Positions 35,075-44,685 of a stretch of 64,000 bases of DNA are shown here, piece after piece. The first letter of the stretch is position 1. Each line of letters opens with the position of its first letter. The notes under the pieces are model-generated. The model saw nothing but the letters and a program-made list of their open reading frames with translations. It was not told the origin of the DNA and made no database searches. Source of the DNA: UBA1563 sp041667115 (GTDB taxonomy: Bacteria; Bacteroidota; Ignavibacteria; Ignavibacteriales; Ignavibacteriaceae). Both the position numbers and the translations under genes were made by a program. Location: contig JBAYFO010000014.1 in the NCBI GenBank assembly GCA_041667115.1, positions 1-64,000 on the forward strand. Direction: 5' to 3'.

Positions 35075-36175
35075 CTAAAAATTAAAATCTTCCGGTTCGT
35101 TATTAAGTTTTCTGCCGGTAAGTATGCATTCCTGATAGAACTCGGACTCTTCTTTGGCAAAGTCAATATTGGACTCGGACTGATGATACTTGAAGGCGAT
35201 ACCGAGTTTTAACCGGTGGAGATAATTATCATAAACGTGTTCAAGCGCAGTATGAACTTTCTTTTTAATATAACTATCAGCAGTTTTGATGATTGCGGTT
35301 CTCCAATCGTCGTCAAATGAGGCAACAGACACTTTTTCGTTTGCATGTTTTAGTGTGTCTAAAGCATCATCTAATTTCCAATCGCTATTGAGTTTTCGGT
35401 TATCTTCAATTGCTTTAGCGTATTGAATCACCTTCTGTTTTTCAAATTTGTTCATAAAATCCTCGAGATTTTTAAGTCCATAATATGAAAAAATAGGACG
35501 TTCATCTCGCTGAATTTGCGGTTGAGAGCTTACTACTTTCTCCATCGGTTGGTCGTAGTAGAGATTCTTATAAAACTCCTCTTTGTCCCCTCGAATATTC
35601 GGAAGGAATGAATATGGATTACGACCAAGATGTTTATAGTAAAACAAATACCAGCCGGGGAAGTTAATTCCGGAAGCATCCTGGTTTTCGTAAGAATCTT
35701 TTATTTCGTCATAGTTCTGCCATGAACGAATCAATCCATTGCAAGGTTCCAAACTCAAGTCAGCGTCTTCGGTAAGTATATATTCGCGGTACAGGTTAAA
35801 TTCATCCTCGGATATTGGTGGGAGGAAGGGACAATTCTCGATCAAATTATCCCAATATTCAAAGTCACAACTTATTTTTATTTCAGGAATAGTGATCTGT
35901 TCTGCGCGCCATAAACATTGAAGATTAAATAATTTTACATGTTGAATTTCCCAAAGTTTATGCTCTGCAATTTCATTGAATTTCAGGATTCTGTCTTGTT
36001 CGTACTTAAGATACCTTTCACCGTGAGTTACCCAACCGGCTTTCATGTGTTTGTAAGAACCAATGAAAAAATCAATACTAGATTTGCTGTACTGTTCAAA
36101 GAAAGTTTTATACTTCGGATTCGTGCGGAGTTCAATTTCAATTTCATCCGCCATAGCTTTTTCTTTTTCGAACAT
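35075..36175 (-). CDS. Unrecognised helical protein, copy 2 of a tandem triplet
   Basis: A 366-aa paralogue of its two neighbours. GGGAGG lies 6 bp before the ATG. Shared blocks are ELRTNPKYKTFFEQYSKSSID, EIQHVKLFNLQCLWRAEQIT, ENCPFLPPISEDEFNLYREY and the identical C-terminus LNNEPEDFNF. The middle (about residues 150-250) is the most divergent part, with an ESQ/RDERP linker before a YYGLKNLEDFMNKFE helix. Function unknown. The strict conservation of Trp, Cys and Pro at CLWRAEQI and ENCPF suggests a structured core and perhaps a binding site. Confidence 0.75.
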   Translation of the reverse strand: MFEKEKAMADEIEIELRTNPKYKTFFEQYSKSSIDFFIGSYKHMKAGWVTHGERYLKYEQDRILKFNEIAEHKLWEIQHVKLFNLQCLWRAEQITIPEIKISCDFEYWDNLIENCPFLPPISEDEFNLYREYILTEDADLSLEPCNGLIRSWQNYDEIKDSYENQDASGINFPGWYLFYYKHLGRNPYSFLPNIRGDKEEFYKNLYYDQPMEKVVSSQPQIQRDERPIFSYYGLKNLEDFMNKFEKQKVIQYAKAIEDNRKLNSDWKLDDALDTLKHANEKVSVASFDDDWRTAIIKTADSYIKKKVHTALEHVYDNYLHRLKLGIAFKYHQSESNIDFAKEESEFYQECILTGRKLNNEPEDFNF

Positions 36176-36282
36176 TACTAACCTCCCGGTAAATTAATGA
36201 GTGTACTTATATGTTTAACAAAAACAAGAAGTAAGTTTATATTTCGATGTATTGTGTTTGAAAGTTGATTACTCATAACTGC

Positions 36283-37380
36283 TTAAAAATTAAAATCCTC
36301 AGGTTCGTTGTTAAGTTTCCTGCCCGTGAGAATTTCTTTATTAACAATCTCTATCATTCTTCGAGTCCATTTAATATTTTTATCACTCTCATGGATTTCA
36401 AATGCAATCCCAACTTTTAGTCTGCGTAGATAATTCTTATAAGCAAGCTCAAGAGCAAGATAAACTTTCCTTTTAAGGTAAAGGTTAGCTGTAGTAATTA
36501 TGGCTCTTCTCCATTCATCATTAGATGAATCAAGTTGAATTTTTTCTTCTGCATATTTCAATGTTTCCAAAGCATCATTCAATTCTTCATCATCCTCATC
36601 TTCACCGGAAAAATGCATGCATTTAGCATATTCAATTATTTTCGCATCTTCAAACCGCGTAACAAAATCGAGAAGATTTTCGTCGTTATAATAATCGAAA
36701 GAAGGGCGTGTGTCTATTTCCGTACTAGGTTGTTGCGGCTCGGTAGTTGCTTCTTCGTAAAGATGATTCAATGTGCGATAATAATATTCTTTCTCATTCC
36801 GGATATCCGGAAGACGCAAGTATGGGTTTCCACCCCGCCTGTTATTATAAAAGAGATACCATTCGGGCATTTCGCCTTCATCCTCATCATCTTCAACAGC
36901 CCTTTTATATTTATCATAATCCTGCCAGTCAAAAAAAGTAAACTGATATGGAACAACACTTAGATCGGCATTTTCGGTAATGATATATTCTCTGTAAAGA
37001 TCAAATTCTTCTTGGGTAATCGGAGGGATAAAGGGACAATTTTCAATTGCTTTTTCCCAATAATCAAAATCGTAACTAGTTTTTATTTCGGGGATGTTAA
37101 TTTGCTCAGCGCGCCATAAACATTGCAGATCAAAAAGTTTTGCCTGCTGAATTTCCCAAAGTTTTTTCTCTGCAATATCAATGTATTTCAGTACCCTATC
37201 GCGTTCAATTTTTAAATAAAGCTCGCCATATTTAAACCATGACGCTTTCTCCTTCTTGTAATATTCAACAAACCGATCAATACTTGTTTTTTCGTATTGT
37301 TCAAAGTAAGCTTGATATTTGGGATTAGTACGAAGGTCTTCTTCTATCTCTTTTTCAAGTTCAGCCTCATTTATTTCCAT
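36283..37380 (-). CDS. Unrecognised helical protein, copy 3 of a tandem triplet
   Basis: A 365-aa paralogue, first in transcription order. AAGGG lies 7 bp before the ATG. It begins with an acidic extension (MEINEAELEKEIEEDLRTNPKY) and has the same conserved blocks as copies 1 and 2, including KLFDLQCLWRAEQINIPEIK, ENCPFIPPITQEEFDLYREY, PEWYLFYNNRRGGNPYLRLPDIR and LNNEPEDFNF. It is cytoplasmic by sequence. The three genes point the same way and may be co-transcribed. No mobile-element genes lie beside them. Confidence 0.75.
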   Translation of the reverse strand: MEINEAELEKEIEEDLRTNPKYQAYFEQYEKTSIDRFVEYYKKEKASWFKYGELYLKIERDRVLKYIDIAEKKLWEIQQAKLFDLQCLWRAEQINIPEIKTSYDFDYWEKAIENCPFIPPITQEEFDLYREYIITENADLSVVPYQFTFFDWQDYDKYKRAVEDDEDEGEMPEWYLFYNNRRGGNPYLRLPDIRNEKEYYYRTLNHLYEEATTEPQQPSTEIDTRPSFDYYNDENLLDFVTRFEDAKIIEYAKCMHFSGEDEDDEELNDALETLKYAEEKIQLDSSNDEWRRAIITTANLYLKRKVYLALELAYKNYLRRLKVGIAFEIHESDKNIKWTRRMIEIVNKEILTGRKLNNEPEDFNF

Positions 37381-37537
37381 AACGTTACCCTTATAAGTTA
37401 ATGGTTAAAATCTTTTAGATGAAAATAGAAATTTATTGAGAGAAAGTAAAGATGAAAAGATTACAAGATTGAATCGTTAGATTGTTTATTCAATCGTTCC
37501 TTCTGCCTTTTGAGTTTTGATATTTGACTTTTGAACT

Positions 37538-38407
37538 TTAAAAACTATACTTCACATTTAGCGTTGGATAGAACGTTACATCGCCGCCCGTGTTAAGTTG
37601 ATTTACTCTAACATTTACTGCTACGTCTTGATTAAATGAGATTGCAGACCAGATGGCATCCAAGCCTGAGAGAAGATGATTTACATATAATCCAATCACA
37701 GCTTTATCAGAAACATTATAGTAATCATTTGCTTTACCGCGCATCTTGGAGTAATCGAGAAAATTAGGAGAGAGAATATGGAAATCAGTTTCGCTCTGGA
37801 TCGCATCATCCCAACCATGACTATATTGCGGATACTTCCCAATCAATTCATAATACTGCTGCTCACCATGAGGCGGTAGCGCGTGAGAATATCCCGAACC
37901 GAGATCACGTTCAAGTCTGTTTAACTCCGCATGATTCACCGTGCCGTCGCTGCTTATTACCGAGTACTGCGAAACGTCAATTGATGAATTAATGTAAGCC
38001 GCATTATTAATTGTCCACTCTGCATAGCGTTTAATCGACCAATGTCCATCTGCGTAATTTTGGAAATAGTTTGTCTGGTTATCCCCTTTTTTATTATACG
38101 AAACAGCCAGAACAATTGCACCCGCTTCAACAGCGGCAAAGACTGCTGCCTTTAAATAATTTCCCGTGTAGAATTCTCCAGCGCCGGGAAGAACAATAGA
38201 GAAGAGCCCGGCAAGCATCGGTGATTTTTTATTAGGAGATGGAAACGACATATTCTGCTGCGGCAATTCAGTGTTATTAAATAATAGTCTCGAATCTGCA
38301 TGAAGATTACCGGAGAGGATAAGTTGCTCGCCCGGTTTTAATTGTGCAAAAGAAGCAATGCTACCTATTAAGAATATACCAACCATGAATAAAGAGAGTT
38401 TTTTCAT
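37538..38407 (-). CDS. DUF5683-like secreted/membrane protein
   Basis: A 289-aa protein with a signal peptide (to about FAQ, residue 22). Residues ~66-105 (AGLFSIVLPGAGEFYTGNYLKAAVFAAVEAGAIVL) match the DUF5683-type small membrane module: a PGAGEFYTGNY turn then a hydrophobic helix. A hydrophilic region with NYADGHWSIKRYAEWTINNAAY follows, and a C-terminal beta stretch ending LNVKYSF. Role unknown; such proteins occur throughout the Bacteroidota/Ignavibacteria envelope. Confidence 0.68.
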   Translation of the reverse strand: MKKLSLFMVGIFLIGSIASFAQLKPGEQLILSGNLHADSRLLFNNTELPQQNMSFPSPNKKSPMLAGLFSIVLPGAGEFYTGNYLKAAVFAAVEAGAIVLAVSYNKKGDNQTNYFQNYADGHWSIKRYAEWTINNAAYINSSIDVSQYSVISSDGTVNHAELNRLERDLGSGYSHALPPHGEQQYYELIGKYPQYSHGWDDAIQSETDFHILSPNFLDYSKMRGKANDYYNVSDKAVIGLYVNHLLSGLDAIWSAISFNQDVAVNVRVNQLNTGGDVTFYPTLNVKYSF

Positions 38408-38480
38408 TTCACATATTAATGTTTAAGAATTAAGAATACAGAAGTAAGAATAAAAAAATCCATTTTGCTAACTACTTTTT

Positions 38481-38508
38481 TACTGCCTACTGCCTACTGC
38501 CTACTGCC
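38481..38508. repeat. Tandem 7-mer TACTGCC x4
   Basis: Four exact copies of TACTGCC just beyond the stop of the peptidase-propeller-barrel gene. It is a pure short tandem repeat and so a likely site of length variation between strains. Confidence 0.85.
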
Positions 38509-38525
38509 GCCAAAGGCGGAGCCTA

Positions 38526-41500
38526 CTAAAAATCAAACCCGAAAAGAATTCCGCCGTAGAATCTCCACTCGCCGCCATACTTTATAGTTTCCGAGCGGAC
38601 ATCCTTCGTAAATTTATCAAAGCCATAATTGGCGTTAAAGAATACACTCGTCGGGAAAAGATAAAATGAATTCAATGCAATTCGTAACTCGGCTCCGGCA
38701 CCTTTCTTAAAGGTTTTCCCGGCAGGAATTTTTCCAGTCCAAGCATCTCCGATATCACCATAGACCGACACGAACATTTTATCTACATACAGGTGCCCTA
38801 TCCGCGCATCAATATTGCGCCAAAGCGGGAATCGATACGAAAGGCTAAGCCATAAGATCTCATTACCGCTCACGGCATAAAACGGATACGCTTTCATTCC
38901 AACTAATCCGCCGAGATAGAAATCGAAGAAATCGGGAACACTTGGACCCAAAATAGAACCGGCTCTCACCTTTAATGAAATTGTATGATTCTTAAAAAGC
39001 GGCACATGACTTTGTGTATTCAGTTCGAGTTTATGGTAATCAAATTTTCTATATAATGGTTTCAGTACACCGTCTTCAACTTGATAATTGCCATCGGGAT
39101 TAAAGCGGTTTATTTCATAATTGTATTTTAACTCTGCATCAGCCCCAATAGGATTAATATCGCTGTCGATATATACTTTCTTCGCGTCGAAATTATATTT
39201 CACCTGGAAGTTACTACCAATGAGATACGTATCGTAATTAGTCGGATAAAGATCGGTCGTTCCCGGGAAGATAAAACCTCCGATAGTTGCCGTGTAACGG
39301 CTGTAGGCATATCGGAATTCCAGCATATGCGCACGTGTAAAAATTCTATGCTTGGCGGCAAGATCAACCTCAAACAAACTATAGGTTACATCCGTTTTTA
39401 TTGATGCTAAATCTTCGATATTTATATCAACATTGGCTTTACGGCTGATGTTAAAAAGTTCGAGAGACATTTCCGGCGTTAGTCCAAGTGAATAGAGAAT
39501 GGGAAGTTTATTCCTATATTCAAATGTTAAAAAGAGATCGCGTTCCAAACGTGAATTGATAGACCCTCCCGCAAACAGCGAGTAACGGTTGAGCATATCG
39601 CTGGATGTTACGTACACACCCGGTTTTATTTTTTCCATAAACTTGTTTGACGTGTTGTAATTATCGTAACGGACAAACGGGAAGAACGTCAACTTAGAAA
39701 AAGCGCCGGAATATTTCTCGGATTTATAATCGGGAATATCATAGTCATTAAAATTTTTCAACCTATTCAAATCAAATTTTGCGAAATCACCGTTCGGTTT
39801 GTCTTCACCGATCGGCGGATTATTCTTTCTAACATACGCCTGGTCGGCAAGAATATTTTTTTGTTCCTCTTTTTTAAGAAGAAATATCTTGTATCCGCTT
39901 GAAGTATAACCGCTGTAAGTAATATTCCCCTGCTCATCAACGGCAGGCATAAAAGCGCCGCCGGTAACATTCGTAAGCTGTTTTTCTACTTTTGTATTCA
40001 GGTCAAGTTGGTAAAGATTATAAATGCCGGTTTTATCCGATGCATAAATCAAATTATTGTGCTTATCTAAAACGGGATTTCTTTCGTCGTTTTCTGTTTT
40101 TAAGAGATAGGAAAATTTGCTGCCGTCTCTGTTTACTGTTGCAATATCGCGTCCGTTGAGATAGGAATAATCAAAAACGACGAATGAATCATCGGGAGAA
40201 AATTTAGGATTATATACCTGTTCCCCATTTTGTAAAAATGTTAATTGATGAAAATTCTTTCCGTCGATATCAACCATACCGAGATTGGAAGTCCCGTCTT
40301 TCTGAAAAAGGAAAACAATACTCTTGCCGTCATTTGAAACGGAAGGTTGGTTTGCCCGCATATCAAAAGTTAAGCGGGTTTCTTTATCAGCACCAATATC
40401 ATATACATATAAATCATGCACATTATACCAGTTGGGGTTGTCTTCAGAAAGTTTGGCGTAAATAATTTTGTTTGTCCCGTGAACAAAGCTAAATGTAGAG
40501 CGAATGCCTTCAGCTATTTCTTTTTTCTCTTTGGTTTCAAGATTGAATTCGTAAATTGAAGAGGGACTAAAGTAATCCGAGGACTGATTTGAGATGTAAT
40601 AGATTTTCTTTCCGTAGGTAGAGAATGTAGCATAAAAATTTCCAAAGCCGAGCGAATCAAGCATTGTTCCGGTAACAAGATTTTCAGAAATCTTTTTTGT
40701 CCGGTCTTTATAATCATTCGTTACAAATGTTTTCCATTCGTTATAAATTTCATCCCCGTCTTTGCCAAGCACATCTTCAAAAGCAGCATCGATTGTGAAG
40801 TTCTTCAGCTTTCCCAACGCTTTTGAGACCTTACGCAATTTATCTTCTCCATACTTTTGAGCAAGATAACGGGTTAATGCAAAACCGGAATTGTAGACAG
40901 ATTCATTCCCAAGACTCGTCTTTTCAAAAACTCCCATTTGATTCCAGGTAAGCATGTTCCCGTCAAGTGCGTAACTGCGCAAGATCATATCGCGGTGACT
41001 ATCCCAGTTATCGTAATTAAATTCCTTCCGCATATATTGCGCCGTTCCTTCGGCAAACCAGGCGGGCATATTAATTCCGGCAACAGGATACGAAACTATC
41101 ACATTCGGAAATCCGTAAAGAATATCGGGACGCCGTTCATCTTCGTAGTTCAGCATCTGTAAATAAACTGCAGGAATTCTACGCGTAGCTTTCATCGATG
41201 CTTGAATTTGCACCATGTGAGTGAACTCGTGCGAGATAACATTGCGTAACCAATTGTGAGTGCCGCGCAGATCAAAATCCAGTGCGCTTGCCCAAATCTC
41301 AATTTTGTTATCGAAGAAATAGGTTGCGCCGTTCGAGTAATCATCCAGATCTTTTATTACAAAGTGAACGGTCTCGGGCTCATACTCATAAAGCGAAGTG
41401 ATCGGCTGCCAGACTTCATCCAGTATTTTTGCAATAACTTTAGCAGTCCGTTCCGCCCCTTCGTGATAATGCACAACGCAATGTTCTCCCTTAAGAGAAT

Positions 41501-41585
41501 ACCAATTTAATTCAGGATGAAATTCCGTGAATTGAGGAAATGCTGTTGCGAAGAGAGTAAAGAAAACAAGAATAAATTTTTTCAT
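38526..41585 (-). CDS. Gluzincin-like peptidase + PD40 beta-propeller + C-terminal outer-membrane barrel
   Basis: A 1019-aa protein with a signal peptide (to about residue 17). Residues ~30-260 form a peptidase-MA-like domain with ISHEFTHMVQ (His119, Glu120, His123) and a downstream WFAEGTAQYM Glu as third zinc ligand. Residues ~310-590 are TolB/PD40-type blades (SNDGKSIVFLFQKDGTSNLGMVDIDGK). From ~640 to the C-terminal aromatic GGILFGFDF the sequence is an Omp85/surface-antigen-like barrel. The enzyme would sit at the outer membrane. It lies 89 bp downstream of the M6-like gene of the T9SS locus. Confidence 0.78.
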   Translation of the reverse strand: MKKFILVFFTLFATAFPQFTEFHPELNWYSLKGEHCVVHYHEGAERTAKVIAKILDEVWQPITSLYEYEPETVHFVIKDLDDYSNGATYFFDNKIEIWASALDFDLRGTHNWLRNVISHEFTHMVQIQASMKATRRIPAVYLQMLNYEDERRPDILYGFPNVIVSYPVAGINMPAWFAEGTAQYMRKEFNYDNWDSHRDMILRSYALDGNMLTWNQMGVFEKTSLGNESVYNSGFALTRYLAQKYGEDKLRKVSKALGKLKNFTIDAAFEDVLGKDGDEIYNEWKTFVTNDYKDRTKKISENLVTGTMLDSLGFGNFYATFSTYGKKIYYISNQSSDYFSPSSIYEFNLETKEKKEIAEGIRSTFSFVHGTNKIIYAKLSEDNPNWYNVHDLYVYDIGADKETRLTFDMRANQPSVSNDGKSIVFLFQKDGTSNLGMVDIDGKNFHQLTFLQNGEQVYNPKFSPDDSFVVFDYSYLNGRDIATVNRDGSKFSYLLKTENDERNPVLDKHNNLIYASDKTGIYNLYQLDLNTKVEKQLTNVTGGAFMPAVDEQGNITYSGYTSSGYKIFLLKKEEQKNILADQAYVRKNNPPIGEDKPNGDFAKFDLNRLKNFNDYDIPDYKSEKYSGAFSKLTFFPFVRYDNYNTSNKFMEKIKPGVYVTSSDMLNRYSLFAGGSINSRLERDLFLTFEYRNKLPILYSLGLTPEMSLELFNISRKANVDINIEDLASIKTDVTYSLFEVDLAAKHRIFTRAHMLEFRYAYSRYTATIGGFIFPGTTDLYPTNYDTYLIGSNFQVKYNFDAKKVYIDSDINPIGADAELKYNYEINRFNPDGNYQVEDGVLKPLYRKFDYHKLELNTQSHVPLFKNHTISLKVRAGSILGPSVPDFFDFYLGGLVGMKAYPFYAVSGNEILWLSLSYRFPLWRNIDARIGHLYVDKMFVSVYGDIGDAWTGKIPAGKTFKKGAGAELRIALNSFYLFPTSVFFNANYGFDKFTKDVRSETIKYGGEWRFYGGILFGFDF

Positions 41586-41644
41586 AAAGTAATTTTAAAT
41601 GAAAAACCAGAAAAGATTTTCGCAAGGTGACACGATCGAATCAA

Positions 41645-41676
41645 ATTCCTAATTCCTAATTCGTAATTCCTAATTT
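41645..41676. repeat. Tandem ATTCCTA / CCTAATT array
   Basis: Four near-identical 7-8-mer units abutting the stop codon of the M6-like gene. The same unit appears upstream of nth at 51411-51440. Confidence 0.7.
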
Positions 41677-44600
41677 ATTTAACGATTGCTATTTTAATTA
41701 TTGTAGATTCAGTTTTGCCGCTGTTTCCAGTAGCTTCTATGCGTGCGAAATAAATTCCACTCTGGATACTGCCAACATTCCAGGTAGTTTCGTTATCCAT
41801 TCCTCCGGTTGCCGTGTTATTGAGCTCGGCGACAAAGTCTCCGGCTAAATCGAATATTTTAATATTGATCTTTGAATCTTCCGAAACATAATAACGGATA
41901 AACGTTTGCCCGTTATATACCGGGTTGGGCCAGTTGTATGCTTTAGCTTTTGGGAAGAATTCAGAATTTAGATTTATATATGAAGCAATACCAACAAAAG
42001 AACTATTATGCGAATTCCCATTTTCTTCTGCCCAGAAAGTTCCTCCGGGCAAAGCGCTTATGTTAATCGCAGAAAAAGTATTTTCGTTCAAAACTGCAAG
42101 ACATATTCTCCCATCCTCCATAAACAATATTGGTGTTGATGTTAAACTTTTCCCCGTAGAAATGGGGAACCCATCTACAACTTTTCCACTAAAACCATCT
42201 ACTGCGTAAATTCTTCCATCAGTTGTCACCCCAATGATTTGAGCCCTGCCAGTATTGAGTATATCTGCTGTAAGCGGAGTTCCGGTAAAACCAATTCCCA
42301 TCGGATCTTTAAAGGGAAAATTATCTGCGCATGCGCCGGATAAATTATAAGCTTCTAAATTATTCCCATTTGTGTAGATAATGTAGTTACTACCGTCTAG
42401 TTTTAAATCTGCAAGTGAGAAAGAAGTAGGAGAACTATTAATGTTAAACTCAGAGAAAATTTTTGCCGCTTCATCCACAACATAAAATTTCTTCTCTGAA
42501 AGAATAATTGAAATAGTTTTATTAATTTTAGTTGTTGTTGTAACAGCTAGATCTAATAGTTTATCAGGGAAATGCAAATTATTACCAGAATTAGGATCGA
42601 AATAATTCCTTTCGGTAATGAAAGAAGGATTTGACTCCCCCGCAATCTTTTTTATAGCTGAATTAACCTCACCTACTTCAACTTTACCAAGATAAGAAAT
42701 TGAATCAGCTTGTATTGAAACTGATTCTAATTGCCCATTGTTATTACCAAACCAACAAGTAGTTCCTTGAAAATTTACCATTGGTGTCGAAGAGGTAGTT
42801 GGGATTCTTTTGGAATAATACTTTTTCCCGGTTATTGTGTAAGATAAAACGTTAACATCCAATGTAGAAGAGAGGTTTGGAATATTAATAACTCCAACAA
42901 TGTAAACCGTATCAGACGAAACAAAACCTAATGGCTTAAAAGCCGAAAAATTCAAAACAGAATCAACTAAATTCCCTTTTTCATCAAATTGATAGAGGTT
43001 AGAATTCGATAAAACAAAAAAGTAATTCTTTCCGTTAAAATTAACTGACGTAAGTTGATTATCCGTTGAAGGTAATGCAACCGCTTTTTTAAATATCGGT
43101 TTAACCACATCGCCGCCAAATTGTACATCGAATGTCATTTGCGTAGGATCGGTTAAATCAGAAAAATTTTGGAATGTAATTAGACTGTTCGCGCCGTCGT
43201 TGGCGTTTGTGTTGGGACGAGTATCGCTTGAGAATTTATTCTGATAAAGTTTTGCCGTGTTTGATTTATACCAGAGATCAAATTCCGAACCCTCACCAAC
43301 AACTTTATCGCCAAAAATTGTAGTGAACTGCTCACCAATATCCTGCACTCCGTCAGCTTCTTCAAGATCAACACCGCGGAGCGTTTTATCACTATTAATT
43401 TTATTTTCCGCGATCTTCTCATTAATTACTTTTTCATCAATGTGCCAGATAAGAATCCCGCTGCCGGGCAATGAATAGTCATATTCATCAACGCTTGTTG
43501 TAACACCGGCAAGTAAAGTTTCGGGGATAGCTTCAAAGTAATCATAATCTTTTATAGCAAAAGATTTTGTTATATCACTACCATTTTGTTTAAGAGAAAT
43601 ATTTAATCCATCTTTATTAACATCGCGTTGACGGTTTTCTACTAAATAATACTCGCTTGCATTGATAGGGACTTTATAAATCTTGTGTGACGCAACTAAG
43701 CTCGGAGCAATTGAAAAAGTCGAATTGCCTGCTTTTACTTCAACGTTAACCGGTGTTTCCCAACCAAGAAAAATCTTTTCCCAGGCAGAAGGTTCCGGGG
43801 GAAAAAGTCCACGGTTGGCAAAAATAGATTGACCATCCATCAATCCGAATTTACCGATTGCGCTTAAGCCGGTATTCGTATCGAAGAGGTCCGGCAAACC
43901 CAAATAACTCGCAATGTTCGCAGCGATCAACCCGTTGATAGAAACCTGGAATAAACTTGTTTGTCCAAAAGAAGTTACTTCCCTATTCTCTGCTTGAGGA
44001 AGGATCATACTGTTGATGATTTTGAAATTTGAATTACCAACCTGGATGCCGCTAAATGAAGCTCCAAAATATTTTTGAAGCGCGTTTAACCCAAGATAAA
44101 CGGACGGCAAGTCTTTATCATTTCCCAGACTTCCGGGGAGTGAAATATCTCTGCCAACGCCTGCATGGAAGATGGCGAACAGATTAAAATCACTAAAATT
44201 AAAATTGGGATTCTGAGTGGCGGTGAGCGTCCAAACTTCCTGCATAAACTCCGCCATTGCAGTAAAATCAGTTGAATTTACCGGAGGCGAATAATTTCTC
44301 ATCGTTTTAGAAACGGTAATTACCTGAGGAAGCAATTGATAGACAACGTTCGTTTTTCCGTTCGAGACTTTTTCAAAATAGTTTTTTGCAAAATCAAGAT
44401 GATTTGAAAAATAGTTTACATCATGCGGCAGCGGATCAATAATTTTGTCGCCATACTCTTTTGCATAAATAGAGTTAAAAGTTCCATCTCCGGCAGTATT
44501 ATCGTCGGTATCTTTTTGAAACTCTACCATTACGGCAAGTATTTTTACCGTGTCAACCGAATTGCGGTTTTCAACAGCCCGTTCTGGAAAAGGATTTACT

Positions 44601-44680
44601 TTTCCAATAAAAGTTTGGGCAGAAAGACTGCCCAAGCTAAAAACTACAACTAGAAAGAAATAATTTTTTAGAATTTTCAT
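41675..44680 (-). CDS. M6-peptidase-like pseudoenzyme with beta-propeller and T9SS type-A sorting domain
   Basis: A 1001-aa protein with a signal peptide (to LSAQ, residue 22). Residues ~45-310 follow the M6 (immune-inhibitor A) fold: VKILAVMVEFQ, LFAIFHAGVGRD, LGLPDLFDT, GKFGLMDGQS. The zinc motif expected just before LGLPDLFD (HEFGH type) reads ANIAS (residues 254-258), so both His and the catalytic Glu are gone. Residues ~540-900 look like propeller blades (TPLTADILNTGRAQIIGVTTDGRIYAVDG). The C-terminal ~90 residues are a T9SS sorting domain (YNWPNPVYNGQTFIRY). It starts 5 bp after porV, so it is in the same transcript. Confidence 0.75.
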   Translation of the reverse strand: MKILKNYFFLVVVFSLGSLSAQTFIGKVNPFPERAVENRNSVDTVKILAVMVEFQKDTDDNTAGDGTFNSIYAKEYGDKIIDPLPHDVNYFSNHLDFAKNYFEKVSNGKTNVVYQLLPQVITVSKTMRNYSPPVNSTDFTAMAEFMQEVWTLTATQNPNFNFSDFNLFAIFHAGVGRDISLPGSLGNDKDLPSVYLGLNALQKYFGASFSGIQVGNSNFKIINSMILPQAENREVTSFGQTSLFQVSINGLIAANIASYLGLPDLFDTNTGLSAIGKFGLMDGQSIFANRGLFPPEPSAWEKIFLGWETPVNVEVKAGNSTFSIAPSLVASHKIYKVPINASEYYLVENRQRDVNKDGLNISLKQNGSDITKSFAIKDYDYFEAIPETLLAGVTTSVDEYDYSLPGSGILIWHIDEKVINEKIAENKINSDKTLRGVDLEEADGVQDIGEQFTTIFGDKVVGEGSEFDLWYKSNTAKLYQNKFSSDTRPNTNANDGANSLITFQNFSDLTDPTQMTFDVQFGGDVVKPIFKKAVALPSTDNQLTSVNFNGKNYFFVLSNSNLYQFDEKGNLVDSVLNFSAFKPLGFVSSDTVYIVGVINIPNLSSTLDVNVLSYTITGKKYYSKRIPTTSSTPMVNFQGTTCWFGNNNGQLESVSIQADSISYLGKVEVGEVNSAIKKIAGESNPSFITERNYFDPNSGNNLHFPDKLLDLAVTTTTKINKTISIILSEKKFYVVDEAAKIFSEFNINSSPTSFSLADLKLDGSNYIIYTNGNNLEAYNLSGACADNFPFKDPMGIGFTGTPLTADILNTGRAQIIGVTTDGRIYAVDGFSGKVVDGFPISTGKSLTSTPILFMEDGRICLAVLNENTFSAINISALPGGTFWAEENGNSHNSSFVGIASYINLNSEFFPKAKAYNWPNPVYNGQTFIRYYVSEDSKINIKIFDLAGDFVAELNNTATGGMDNETTWNVGSIQSGIYFARIEATGNSGKTESTIIKIAIVK

Positions 44681-44685
44681 TCAGA

